Positions 6,121 through 14,497 of a DNA stretch of 17,207 nucleotides are shown here, one piece after another. The stretch is taken from positions 1 through 17,207 of the forward strand of contig NZ_CAKTYH010000033.1 in the NCBI RefSeq assembly GCF_934632265.1, given 5' to 3'. The position numbers and the translations under genes were made by a program. Position 1 is the first letter of the stretch; each line of letters starts with the position of its first letter. Source of the DNA: an uncultured Senegalimassilia sp. (GTDB lineage: Bacteria; Actinomycetota; Coriobacteriia; Coriobacteriales; Eggerthellaceae). Under the pieces are notes generated by a model. The model saw only the letters and a list, made by a program, of their open reading frames with translations. It made no database searches and had not been told where the DNA came from.

Positions 6121-8292
6121 ATGGCCGACAACATGCAGGATAACCTCAACGAAACCGTGTCCGACCAGGCAAACGACCCGGTATTCCAGCAAGAACAGGA
6201 CCACTTGTCCGAAACCTACGCCAAGCTTGAAACCATCGCCGAAACCTTGTCGGCCAAGATGGAGCGACGCCGCTGGCAGGCCGCCAAGGACAAGGACGAG
6301 ATGCAGGGCGAGGTCAAGCACAACTTCGCCAGCGACGGCGAGGCCCAGGAGACCTACGTCGACTACGCCGTGCTCAACAACCTCATCCGCGATTACAATC
6401 TGGAACAGGACGCCGACAGCGAACGCCTTGCCGCTGCCGCGAAGCTGCTCGAGCAGCCCTACTTCGCCAAGATCAGCCTGGAGATGCGCCCCGGCGCGCC
6501 GGCAAAGGACATCTACATCGGCCTTGCCGGCGTTGCCGATGAGAACTACCGCCGCATGGTGGTCGACTGGCGAAGCCCCGTTGCCGAGGTGTACTACAAC
6601 CAGGAAAACGGCGCCACCTCCTACGAGGCCAACGGCCGTACCATCAAGGTCAACCTGCTCAACCGCCGTCAATTCGACATAGAAGGCAAGACTCTTCGCG
6701 CGTATTTCGACTCCGACGTTGCCATCGAGGACTCGCTGCTGCTGCAATCCCTTTCCGCGCAGCGCTCCGAGCACATGAAGGCCATCACCGCCACCATCCA
6801 AAAAGAGCAGAACCTTATCATCCGCCACGAAGACGTGCCGGCATTGCTGGTCGCAGGCATCGCCGGCAGCGGCAAGACAAGCGTGCTGCTGCAGCGCATC
6901 GCGTACCTGTTCTACCGCAACCGCGGATCGCTCGACCCGCGCCAGGTGTTTTTGGTCAGCCCCAACCCCGTGTTCGCGAAGTACATCGAGAATGTGCTGC
7001 CCGACCTGGGCGAACGCAACCCGGAAACCATCACCTACCACGACCTGTGCGCACGACTGCTTCCCGCCGGCCGCAACCCCCAGGACAAGGAAAGCCCGCT
7101 TGAGCTGCTGTGGAAGATCGATCGCGCGGTCGAGGGCCTTCGCTTCGAGCTTGCCGACCTTCGCGACATCAAATTCTACGGCGTGCGCCTGGTCTCGGCC
7201 GGCGCCATCATGCAGCTCATGCAGAAGTATCCGAACGTTCCGGCCGGCCCACACCTGGTCACGTTGGTGCGCGAGGAGCTGTTCAGCCGCCTTGACGCGC
7301 GCCTGAAGCAGATGGCGGCAACCGAAACGGTGCAGGACGAGCTGCTGTGCCTGTCGCTGGACGAGCAGGTTCGCCTGTTCAACGCGCCCTATGACCCGCA
7401 AACCGAGCAGGAGGCCCGCGACTGCGCCCTCACCTACCTGCAGGAGCGTTTCGCTGCCGCCGTGCTGGCAATCGAACGCGACGAATGGCTGCGCATCGAC
7501 CGCATCGGCATGCGCCTGCTCGGCGTGGAGAACCTGCCCGTCAGCGCATGGTTGTACCTGAACATGGCCGTCACCGGCCTGGGCAATCCCGATGCGCGCT
7601 ACGTCATGATCGACGAGGTGCAGGACTACACGCCCGACCAGCTGGCAGTCATGGCCCGCTTCTTCCGCCGCGCGCACTTCATGCTGCTCGGCGACCCTCA
7701 TCAGGCCATCCGCCCGGAAACGGCGTCCTACGAGCGGATCCGCGAGGTGTTCATGCGCCTGCGCGGCTCCATCGAGGATTGCCAGCTGTTGACCAGCTAC
7801 CGCTCCACGCCCGAGATCACGACCCTGTTCGCAGGCCTTTTGCCCGAAAGCGAGCGCATGCAGATCTCGGCGGTGCAGCGCGCCGACGAGCCGCCGGCGC
7901 TTATCGCCTGCCCGACCGAGGAGGAATATGAGCAGACCCTTCGCCGCGTGATTCGCGAAGCACCCGGAAACGATGGGCTCACCGCCGTGGTGGTGCCGTG
8001 GAAAAGCCAGCTCAAGCGCCTGCAGAAGCTGCTCGGCGACGACACGCCGCAGATCATCGGGCAGGATAGGCGCCTGCCGTCCTCCGGCGTGCTGGCGCTC
8101 ACGCTGCCGTTGGCGAAGGGATTGGAGTTCGACCACGTGATCATCCCCGATGCCGGAGCCGGCCTATTCCCCGAAAACGACCACGTGGCGCAAAACCGTC
8201 TATACACCACGATAAGCCGCGCCACTCGCACCATCACCATCCTGTCCAACGGTGCGCTCACCCCGCTGCTGGATTTCGCGAACCAGGACTAG
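6121..8292 (+). CDS. helD: HelD-like superfamily 1 helicase (RNA polymerase recycling factor)
   Basis: A 723-residue UvrD/Rep-like ATPase of the HelD family. Relatives bind RNA polymerase, pry it off DNA and recycle it, and in some actinobacteria help it survive rifamycins. The N-terminus (about 15-70) is charged and helical, fitting the HelD coiled-coil arm that enters the polymerase secondary channel. The WRSPVAEVYY segment (about 155-165) is characteristic. Walker A GIAGSGKT is at 246-253 (Lys252); Walker B DEVQD at 498-502, with GDPHQAI following; a C-terminal LTLPLAKGLEFDHV block and an SRATR motif complete the helicase core. A region of about 240 residues between the two Walker motifs replaces DNA-helicase domains. 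AAGGG lies 9-10 bp before the ATG. It is 21 bp upstream of an ABC exporter. Confidence 0.88.
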   Translation: MADNMQDNLNETVSDQANDPVFQQEQDHLSETYAKLETIAETLSAKMERRRWQAAKDKDEMQGEVKHNFASDGEAQETYVDYAVLNNLIRDYNLEQDADSERLAAAAKLLEQPYFAKISLEMRPGAPAKDIYIGLAGVADENYRRMVVDWRSPVAEVYYNQENGATSYEANGRTIKVNLLNRRQFDIEGKTLRAYFDSDVAIEDSLLLQSLSAQRSEHMKAITATIQKEQNLIIRHEDVPALLVAGIAGSGKTSVLLQRIAYLFYRNRGSLDPRQVFLVSPNPVFAKYIENVLPDLGERNPETITYHDLCARLLPAGRNPQDKESPLELLWKIDRAVEGLRFELADLRDIKFYGVRLVSAGAIMQLMQKYPNVPAGPHLVTLVREELFSRLDARLKQMAATETVQDELLCLSLDEQVRLFNAPYDPQTEQEARDCALTYLQERFAAAVLAIERDEWLRIDRIGMRLLGVENLPVSAWLYLNMAVTGLGNPDARYVMIDEVQDYTPDQLAVMARFFRRAHFMLLGDPHQAIRPETASYERIREVFMRLRGSIEDCQLLTSYRSTPEITTLFAGLLPESERMQISAVQRADEPPALIACPTEEEYEQTLRRVIREAPGNDGLTAVVVPWKSQLKRLQKLLGDDTPQIIGQDRRLPSSGVLALTLPLAKGLEFDHVIIPDAGAGLFPENDHVAQNRLYTTISRATRTITILSNGALTPLLDFANQD

Positions 8293-8313
8293 ATACGCAC
8301 CCGAAGGAGCCTC

Positions 8314-10098
8314 ATGGCAACGAACCGATCGACCACCACCCGCCGCACCCTGCACTACTACTGGCAGGTAACCCGCAAGCACTTCGGCCTGTTCGCCGCG
8401 CTTATGGCGTCGACGTTTTTGTTCGTTGCCTTGCTATCGTATGGCAACCCGTACGTGATGAGCCTGGTGGTCGATCGCGTGAGCGCCGGAAGCATGGAGT
8501 CCGACCAGGTGTTTGCGGTATACGGCCCCTACATCGTGGCGCTTATCGCCATCAACGTGCTTGGGCAGGCCGCCAGCAAGCTGCAGGATTACACCATGTA
8601 CAAGCTTGAGATCGCGGCAGCATACGACCTTGCCACCATGAGCTTCGATGCGCTGTGCAACCAGTCCATGAGCTTCCATTCGAACCGGTTCGGCGGCACG
8701 CTGGTAAGCCAGACGAGCAAGTTCATGAGCGCCTACCAGCTGCTGCTCGAAACCATCACGTTCCCGTTTCTGCCGGTCATCTGCTCGGTGATATTCACCT
8801 GCGCCATCCTTGCACCGCGCGTGCCTGTGTACGTGGCCATCCTCATGGCCTTGCTGGCCATATACGCCTGCGTGTCGTATTACATGTACAAGCGCATCCT
8901 GTCGCTCAACGAGAAGGCGGCAAGCGCGCAAAACCAGCTGTCCGGCGAGCTTTCCGATTCGGTTGCGAACATCCTTGCGGTGAAGACCTCGGGGCGCGAG
9001 GACTACGAGCGCGCGTTGTTCGACCAGGCAAACCGTCAGGTGGTCGAACGCGACAGCAAGCGCATGTGGGCCAGTTTGGCGCGCGGCATCATCACCGCAT
9101 GCATCACCGTGATCATCATGAGCGTGGTGGCGGTGTTCATCGCCGGCGGTAACGCCTGGTACGGCATCAGCGCCGGCACCTTAGTGATGATGTTCACCTA
9201 CACCTACACCGTCACGAACCAGTTCAACTTCATTAACAACGGCCTGCAGCGCTTCAACCGGGCGTTCGGCGATGCCAGCGGCATGACGCAAACCCTCGAC
9301 GAGCCTCGTCTGGTGGCGGACCTTCCCGGTGCGCCTGACATGGTGGTGCGCGACGGCGCCATCGATTTCGAGGGAATCGGCTTCCACTACACCGACGGCA
9401 ATACGAAAACCACGGTGTTCGAAGATTTCAACCTGCATATCCCTGCAGGTCAACGAGTTGGCTTGGTGGGCTTGAGCGGTGCCGGCAAAACCACCCTCAC
9501 AAAGCTGCTGCTGCGCTTGTCCGACATCCAGGACGGCCGCATCCTCATCGACGGGCAGAACATCGCCGAATGCACGCAACAGAGCCTTCGCCGCTCCATC
9601 GCCTACGTGCCGCAGGAAGCGCTGCTGTTCCATCGCAGCATCGCCGAGAACATCGCCTACGGTCGCCCCGACGCCACCATGGAGCAGATCCGCGAGGCCG
9701 CGGCCCAGGCCAACGCGCTGGAGTTCATCGAGAACCTGCCGGAAGGGTTCGACACCATCACGGGCGAACGCGGCGTGAAGCTCTCTGGCGGACAGCGCCA
9801 ACGCGTCGCCATCGCCCGTGCGCTGCTGGCAGACTGCCCGGTGCTCGTGCTCGACGAGGCCACAAGCGCCCTTGACTCCGAAAGCGAAGCGCTCGTGCAA
9901 GATGCCCTATCGAAGCTGATGCATGGCCGCACCTGCATCGTCGTGGCACATCGCCTCTCCACCGTGGCCAGCCTTGATAGGATCGTGGTCCTCGACCACG
10001 GCAAAATCACCGAGGACGGTCCGCACGCCGACCTGGTAGCCGCCAACGGCGAATACGCCAACCTCTGGAACCGCCAAACCGGCGCCTATCTGAAGTAG
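8314..10098 (+). CDS. ABC exporter half-transporter (fused membrane and ATPase domains)
   Basis: A 594-residue exporter of the MsbA/LmrA-like type that should work as a homodimer in the cytoplasmic membrane; its substrate (drug, lipid or peptide) cannot be told. Residues about 25-310 hold the membrane domain, with hydrophobic helices beginning at FGLFAALMASTFLFVALL. The ATPase domain follows: Walker A SGAGKT with Lys392, signature LSGGQ at 490-494, Walker B ending Asp514-Glu515, and the switch His546. All ATPase residues are intact. AAGGAG lies 5 bp before the ATG, which is 21 bp after helD, so the pair is probably one transcript. No partner half-transporter lies next to it. Confidence 0.93.
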   Translation: MATNRSTTTRRTLHYYWQVTRKHFGLFAALMASTFLFVALLSYGNPYVMSLVVDRVSAGSMESDQVFAVYGPYIVALIAINVLGQAASKLQDYTMYKLEIAAAYDLATMSFDALCNQSMSFHSNRFGGTLVSQTSKFMSAYQLLLETITFPFLPVICSVIFTCAILAPRVPVYVAILMALLAIYACVSYYMYKRILSLNEKAASAQNQLSGELSDSVANILAVKTSGREDYERALFDQANRQVVERDSKRMWASLARGIITACITVIIMSVVAVFIAGGNAWYGISAGTLVMMFTYTYTVTNQFNFINNGLQRFNRAFGDASGMTQTLDEPRLVADLPGAPDMVVRDGAIDFEGIGFHYTDGNTKTTVFEDFNLHIPAGQRVGLVGLSGAGKTTLTKLLLRLSDIQDGRILIDGQNIAECTQQSLRRSIAYVPQEALLFHRSIAENIAYGRPDATMEQIREAAAQANALEFIENLPEGFDTITGERGVKLSGGQRQRVAIARALLADCPVLVLDEATSALDSESEALVQDALSKLMHGRTCIVVAHRLSTVASLDRIVVLDHGKITEDGPHADLVAANGEYANLWNRQTGAYLK

Positions 10099-10108
10099 CA
10101 CCAACCCG

Positions 10109-10273
10109 GACACTTAGGGGACGTAGCATTATCTGTCCGACCTTTGCGAGATATGAGAAGGGCGGGGTGGCAACGCATCGCAACAGCAAGATGCGCTGCC
10201 ACCCCGCCCAAAAAACGGGCTGAACATGACCTACATGCAAACCGGACAGATAATGCTACGTCCCCTAAGTGTC
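10109..10273. mobile_element. 165-bp palindromic MITE-like element with 31-bp terminal inverted repeats
   Basis: The two ends, 10109-10139 and 10243-10273, are perfect 31-bp inverted repeats beginning GACACTTAGGGGACGTAGCA. Inside, 10160-10179 and 10190-10209 form a second inverted repeat of 20 bp with one mismatch and a 10-base loop; its arms start GGGCGGGGTGGCA. There is no credible gene within it and no clear target-site duplication. It fills nearly all of the 189-bp gap between two convergent genes, so it could also end transcription from both sides. The nested arrangement suggests a small non-autonomous element or REP-like sequence mobilised in trans; that origin is inferred. Confidence 0.7.
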
Positions 10274-10287
10274 AGAAAACGTTGAGG

Positions 10288-11388
10288 CTAGCGGTTCTCG
10301 ATGCTGCCGATGTTTTTGAGCTCGATCTGGATGAGGCCGTTCGGGGCGCTTTTGAACTCGATGAGCTCGGTGTTGTGGCTGTATTCGGCGGGAAACGTCA
10401 GAACGATGCCCGTGTCGGTGACGATCTTATGGTTACGGCTGACGCGTTTCGCCACATCACGCTCCATATGCACGCGGTCGCCAAGCTGTTCATCGGCGGC
10501 TGCCTGCTCGAAACGACGGCGCGGGCCCTCGTCGTCGAACACCTCGTCCACGAACTCATCGAACGGCACCTCGTCGGAATCATCGGCGTTCTCGGCCAGA
10601 TAGGCCTTGGCACGGCCCATCGCCACGGCGGAGTTGACCCCGAACTCCTCAGCCACTTCCTCGACCAGACCCATCGTGGTATCGAACAATTCCTTGCTCG
10701 ACGCCTCGTTGGAGCACTGCAGCAGGCCGTCGGGGATCAGCCAGCGCTCCTCGCCCGCGATCTGGCGGGGCTTGTCGACGAACTGCACCGCCAAGGTGCG
10801 AGCGTTCACCAGCGCAAACGACGCGATCTTCTGCGAAGGGTTCGGCAAAATGGCATGATGCCGCTCGATGTTGTTGCGCGTTGCGCCATCTTCGCCGCGC
10901 CCAACCTCGTGCATGAAGGCCGGCTTGCTCTCAAGCAGCAACAAGCCGAAATAATGCTCGCTGCGTGCATTATAAGCAGCAGCCTCGGCGGCTGCGGTAG
11001 CCGCAGCGATCTCCTCCTCGGTGGCATCATCGGACAAAGAGGGCATGGCAGGCGGCTTTTCCTGATCTTCGAAATCAACGACGAGCAAATCGCACGAGGA
11101 GGGGTTTTCCATGCGCCCGAGCTCCTCGGACATGAACTGGGCTACCTGCACGGAAAGATCGATGAAGTCGCGATCGCCCTTGAAATATGCGCTCAGCTCA
11201 GCAGCGAAGCCGCTATCAGGGAAAAACTCCCCGCGACGGTTATCCATGCCGCCAAGCGCATGCCGGGCAATGCGCATGACATACGATTTGACGTTTTTGT
11301 TCGTCAAGTCCAACTCGTCTTCGGAAAACACGTTCACGCATGACACGAAATCGAACACGTGCAGCACTGCGTGGTTGATCTTGAACAT
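10288..11388 (-). CDS. yejK: Nucleoid-associated protein, YejK/NdpA family
   Basis: A 366-residue protein of the 37-kDa nucleoid-associated family, which binds DNA in the nucleoid; its exact role is not well defined even in E. coli. The family start is visible in KINHAVLHVFDF, followed by a mixed alpha/beta body, an acidic Ala/Glu stretch in the middle (about 110-135), and a C-terminal part ending in a strand-rich segment LIQIELKNIGSIENR. The ATG follows GGGAG by about 8 bp. It lies 101 bp downstream of murB on the same strand with no terminator seen between them, so it may share that transcript. Its 3' end faces the ABC exporter across the palindromic element. Assignment is by family pattern and length. 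Confidence 0.8.
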   Translation of the reverse strand: MFKINHAVLHVFDFVSCVNVFSEDELDLTNKNVKSYVMRIARHALGGMDNRRGEFFPDSGFAAELSAYFKGDRDFIDLSVQVAQFMSEELGRMENPSSCDLLVVDFEDQEKPPAMPSLSDDATEEEIAAATAAAEAAAYNARSEHYFGLLLLESKPAFMHEVGRGEDGATRNNIERHHAILPNPSQKIASFALVNARTLAVQFVDKPRQIAGEERWLIPDGLLQCSNEASSKELFDTTMGLVEEVAEEFGVNSAVAMGRAKAYLAENADDSDEVPFDEFVDEVFDDEGPRRRFEQAAADEQLGDRVHMERDVAKRVSRNHKIVTDTGIVLTFPAEYSHNTELIEFKSAPNGLIQIELKNIGSIENR

Positions 11389-11489
11389 CCGGCTTCTCCC
11401 CTACTTACCTTGAACCTGCACCCGCGAACGCGATGGCAGCGCTCCGCCCTACGAACGCGCGCCTTTACCCACCCTCGAAACGAACGAGA

Positions 11490-12413
11490 CTATGCTTCGT
11501 CCTCGAAACCCCACATGCGCACCTCAGGATACATGCGCACGCCCTCCATCTCATACACACGGCACTGAACCTCGGCGATCAGGTCGCGGACATCGCGCGC
11601 CGTCGCTCCACCCGCGTTGACCACGAACCCCGTGTGCTTCTCGGAAACCTGCGCACCGCCCACGCGGAAACCGCGCAAGCCGGCATCTTGGATCAGCTTG
11701 CCGGCGAAGTACCCGACGGGGCGCTTGAAGGTGCTGCCGGCGCTCGGCATTTCCAGGGGCTGCTTCTCGGCGCGGCGTTGGGCCAGATCGTCCATGCGCG
11801 CGAGGATCTCAGCAGGAAAATCGGGACGCAGCTGCAAAGTTGCTGAGAGCACCGCCCAACCAGCATCGCCCATCATGGAGTGACGATACCCCCAGCACGC
11901 CTGCCAAGCGTGCAGCTCGACGATGCGCCCCTGCGGCGTTGCGCACACAAGCGAGCAGCACACGTCGCGGAACTCCCCGCCATAGGCGCCGGCGTTCATG
12001 ATGGCGGCGCCGCCGATGGTTCCGGGGATGCCGCTGGCGAACTCATAGCCGGCCAAACCCGCAGCAGCAGCAGCCTCGGCAACCTGGGCGTTCGAGGCGC
12101 CGGCTTCCACCGTCATGCGCGAGCCATCCACGGCAATACCCGAAAAACGCTCGGCAAAACGCACGATCACTTCGGACAGGCCGGCATCGGCCACGAGCAG
12201 GTCGCTGCCCAGGCCCAGCAAACGCACAGGCTGACCCGCTTGATGGCAAGCGGCAAGAACGTCTGCCGCCTCCTGCACGCTAGACGGCTCGACCACCACG
12301 GCAGCAGGACCGCCGATCTTGAATGTGGTCAGCCCGCTCATCGGCACGTCCTTGCGCACCGCCTGTGCGCCGACGATGCCCTGCAGCGTTTCCAACAGCG
12401 TCCCGTTCACCAT
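11490..12413 (-). CDS. murB: UDP-N-acetylenolpyruvoylglucosamine reductase MurB
   Basis: This cytoplasmic flavoenzyme reduces UDP-GlcNAc-enolpyruvate to UDP-MurNAc with NADPH, the second committed step of peptidoglycan synthesis. In the 307-residue form, the FAD-binding part has TTFKIGG (29-35), GLGSDLL (67-73) and SGIPGTIGG followed by MNAGAYGGE (127-147). Catalytic candidates are Arg177 (YRHS), Ser227 (GSTF, the proton donor) and Glu297 (PEVRMWG). The usual GSN reads GSD here. Start choice is uncertain: a GTG at 12422 overlaps the preceding stop as GTGA but sits only 2 bp from AAGGAG, while the ATG at 12413 has an 11-bp gap. It follows the LuxR-type gene directly. Confidence 0.94.
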   Translation of the reverse strand: MVNGTLLETLQGIVGAQAVRKDVPMSGLTTFKIGGPAAVVVEPSSVQEAADVLAACHQAGQPVRLLGLGSDLLVADAGLSEVIVRFAERFSGIAVDGSRMTVEAGASNAQVAEAAAAAGLAGYEFASGIPGTIGGAAIMNAGAYGGEFRDVCCSLVCATPQGRIVELHAWQACWGYRHSMMGDAGWAVLSATLQLRPDFPAEILARMDDLAQRRAEKQPLEMPSAGSTFKRPVGYFAGKLIQDAGLRGFRVGGAQVSEKHTGFVVNAGGATARDVRDLIAEVQCRVYEMEGVRMYPEVRMWGFEDEA

Positions 12414-12418
12414 ATGGA

Positions 12419-13966
12419 TCACGACTCCTTACCGGATAGCAATGCCTGGGATTCAAGTTCGCCCAGATCGATCAACTCTTGACGGCTATGCACGCCGCAT
12501 TTCGCATAGATGCGGCGCAAATGGGTATCAACGGTGCTTTTCGCGATAAACAGCTCCGCCGCCATACGTTCGCCCGTACGGCCCCGAAGCGCCAGCGGCA
12601 AAATCTCAGATTCGCGCTTGGAGAGCTTGAACTTCGCAGCCATGACGCGGCACGCATCCTCGAACCGATCGGCCTGCTTGGCGATGCGGGACAGCGCCAG
12701 GAAATCGCCTTCAGTGAAAAGGAACAGGTACGCGAACAGCGTGGCAAAACCCGCACAAGAGGCGACGGCAAACGGGATATCGCCCGAAGGAGATGCGACC
12801 TGCAGCGCATTGCCCAGCGCCAAGCCGCCCGCTTCGCCAAGATACAAGGCCGCAAAACCCCTGGAGAACGAAAGCGCCGCATCCATGCCGGTCAGCTTCG
12901 CCATCAAAACGAAAAGCGAAACAAGCACGGCGGAAAGACCCAGATAGCCCGCAAGCACGATGGAATCACCGGGAACCCCGTAAGGCTCGAGCACGGGCAT
13001 GAACAGGTAGCCCGTCATCATCAGCAAAAGCGCCAGGCGATACACGCCCACCAACAGCCTGCTGACTTCGCCATCGGACCCGCTACGGCGCGCGGAAACG
13101 CCCACAACCTGAAGCGATCCGGCGCAGAACAACGCCAAAAGCAGCAAAGTTGCCGCAAACGTGGGCGTGGCGACGTTGCCGGGGTCGGAAGCGTAGGTCT
13201 CCATGAGGCCACCCGATAAGCCGAACACCACCGAGCCGGCGATCACCATGCGGGAGATGCGATGCGTCTCGGCGCGCTGCTTCTTGGAAGCGAACAAGGT
13301 TGCGATAGTGAATGCAGGGGTCTTCTGCGCCGGCGTCTCCTCCTCGCTGCGCTCGCTCGAGCGCAGAGGTTCGATGCCCACGAGCGCCCAGGCGCTGCCG
13401 AAGGGCAGCAGATTCGCCACAGCAGCGACAAGCGGGGCTTGCGAACAGGCCATGGCAAGCAAAAACGTGAACACGGCGGCAACGGCGGTTGCAAGCAACA
13501 CGCCGCGGGAGCTTTCCCCATGAGAACGGGCGCCGAGCGCCCTGCCCCATGCCGCAAGCATGCACGCGAAGGGGACGCCAACCAACACGCCTTCCATGAC
13601 CATAGACGCAAGGCCGTATTCCGCGGGAAGGGAAACGGATGAGCCGATTGCCAGCAACACCGCATAGCACCACATAAGCGAGCGGTTCAGCAGCACATCG
13701 CGCACGCGCAGCGCAACGGCGCGCAAAACGATGAGCGTAGCAGCCGCGGCAAGCAAGGTGATGAGAAGGTCGATGCGCTCGAAGGTCAAACCGCCGACGG
13801 TAAGGGCGCTGTTCCACCCCATGTAGAACAAGGCGAACATGAACGCCTGATGGCACGCATATCCAAGGAGCGTGCGAACAAGATCGGAATCGAAGCGCGA
13901 CTCAGGCGCGCGGGTATGATGGATTGAGGAATTCTGCATACCGTAAAGTGTACCAGCAAGCACCAT
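12419..13966 (-). CDS. Membrane-bound LuxR-family transcription regulator
   Basis: A 515-residue protein with about a dozen hydrophobic helices (roughly residues 30-425) and a C-terminal LuxR/FixJ-type helix-turn-helix at about 446-505. That domain shows the KRESEIL start, then ERMAAELFIAKSTVDTHLRRIYAKCGV. Regulators of this design are abundant in Eggerthellaceae; the membrane part may sense a ligand, but signals are mostly unknown. I chose the ATG at 13966 because AGGAG lies exactly 5 bp upstream; an ATG at 13939 lacks a ribosome site. The frame stays open to 14185, but that extension has no start signal. Its stop overlaps a possible GTG start of murB, so the two are likely co-transcribed. 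No target operon can be assigned; the cytochrome/formate genes upstream are a possibility only. Confidence 0.87.
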   Translation of the reverse strand: MVLAGTLYGMQNSSIHHTRAPESRFDSDLVRTLLGYACHQAFMFALFYMGWNSALTVGGLTFERIDLLITLLAAAATLIVLRAVALRVRDVLLNRSLMWCYAVLLAIGSSVSLPAEYGLASMVMEGVLVGVPFACMLAAWGRALGARSHGESSRGVLLATAVAAVFTFLLAMACSQAPLVAAVANLLPFGSAWALVGIEPLRSSERSEEETPAQKTPAFTIATLFASKKQRAETHRISRMVIAGSVVFGLSGGLMETYASDPGNVATPTFAATLLLLALFCAGSLQVVGVSARRSGSDGEVSRLLVGVYRLALLLMMTGYLFMPVLEPYGVPGDSIVLAGYLGLSAVLVSLFVLMAKLTGMDAALSFSRGFAALYLGEAGGLALGNALQVASPSGDIPFAVASCAGFATLFAYLFLFTEGDFLALSRIAKQADRFEDACRVMAAKFKLSKRESEILPLALRGRTGERMAAELFIAKSTVDTHLRRIYAKCGVHSRQELIDLGELESQALLSGKES

Positions 13967-14100
13967 CCAGGCTCCTGCCGCACACGAGGGACCACAAAAG
14001 ATAACCTGCGCAAAACCGATCGCTGGGACTTTTGCAGTCCAAGCATCAAGATCTGCGACGAACTGTTTAACAAGCGCAGTGACTGAACCCGAAGCCAACG

Positions 14101-14114
14101 AAGGGTCGACCCTT
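14101..14114. repeat. Perfect 14-bp palindrome upstream of the LuxR-type gene
   Basis: AAGGGTCGACCCTT reads the same on both strands. It lies about 135 bp before the regulator's start in the tatA-luxR gap, a plausible place for an operator, perhaps for self-regulation. No bound protein is known to me. Confidence 0.45.
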
Positions 14115-14160
14115 ACCGAGAATGTGGCCAATCGCCTGTTAAAGACCACCCATATATAGC

Positions 14161-14194
14161 GAAACGCCCACGCAGAACACTGCACGGGCGTTTC
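14161..14194 (-). terminator. Hairpin downstream of tatA
   Basis: GAAACGCCC (14161-14169) pairs with GGGCGTTTC (14186-14194). Inside, GCAG and CTGC form a further 4-bp stem capped by AACA. It begins 52 bp past the tatA stop. No T-run follows on the - strand, so termination strength is uncertain; it may also insulate the luxR-type gene. Confidence 0.55.
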
Positions 14195-14245
14195 ACTGTT
14201 TGCTGTATTTCCGGAAACGGGAGCTTTCGCACCCCCGGGGAAACC

Positions 14246-14497
14246 CTATTCCTCGCTTGCGGCGGGAGCCTTCTTGGCAGCCTTCACTGCCTTCTTCTTC
14301 GGCTCCTCCTCGACCTCGTCCTCCTCGTCAAGGTCGATCTCGGGCTTGCCCTCATCGGAGGTCATGCCCTCGCGCAGGCTCTTAACGGACTTGCCGATGG
14401 CGCTGCCGAGCTTGGGAAGGTTCTTCGGGCCGAAGATCAACAAAACAACGACCAGGATGATAAGCAGTTCGGGAACGCCCATGCCCAAAAACTTCAT
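14246..14497 (-). CDS. tatA: Sec-independent protein translocase subunit TatA
   Basis: An 83-residue TatA/E protein, the pore-forming part of the twin-arginine system that exports folded proteins. One membrane helix (about 7-22) leads into the hallmark FGPKNLPKLG hinge (about 22-31), an amphipathic helix, then a highly charged tail first acidic and then Lys/Ala-rich. AAGGAGG stands about 8 bp before the ATG. It lies 321 bp downstream of fdhE on the same strand, beyond that gene's terminator, so it probably has its own promoter. Formate dehydrogenase catalytic subunits of this type are Tat substrates, so the location makes functional sense. No tatC is visible. Confidence 0.94.
   Translation of the reverse strand: MKFLGMGVPELLIILVVVLLIFGPKNLPKLGSAIGKSVKSLREGMTSDEGKPEIDLDEEDEVEEEPKKKAVKAAKKAPAASEE

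Noticed and set aside
6079-8136. Long open frame on the - strand opposite helD (685 codons)
   Set aside because: It is antisense to a gene with intact Walker motifs; its composition (His, Gln, Arg, Val-rich without motifs) is typical of shadows in GC-rich DNA.
10109-10273. CRISPR array or origin of replication
   Set aside because: There are only inverted, not regularly spaced direct repeats, and no iteron or DnaA-box cluster.
10144-11343. + strand open frame of 399 codons starting inside the palindromic element
   Set aside because: It is antisense to the YejK-family gene, which has family motifs and a good ribosome site; the frame has neither.
13937-13952. Possible leaderless start of the LuxR-type gene (TGG-TACACT 7 bp before an ATG at 13939)
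   Set aside because: There is no -35 box at the right distance and the ATG at 13966 has a far better ribosome site.
13967-14185. Upstream extension of the LuxR-type regulator
   Set aside because: No ribosome site is found at the earlier starts, while AGGAG lies 5 bp before the ATG at 13966; the extension also covers the 14-bp palindrome and runs to the tatA hairpin.
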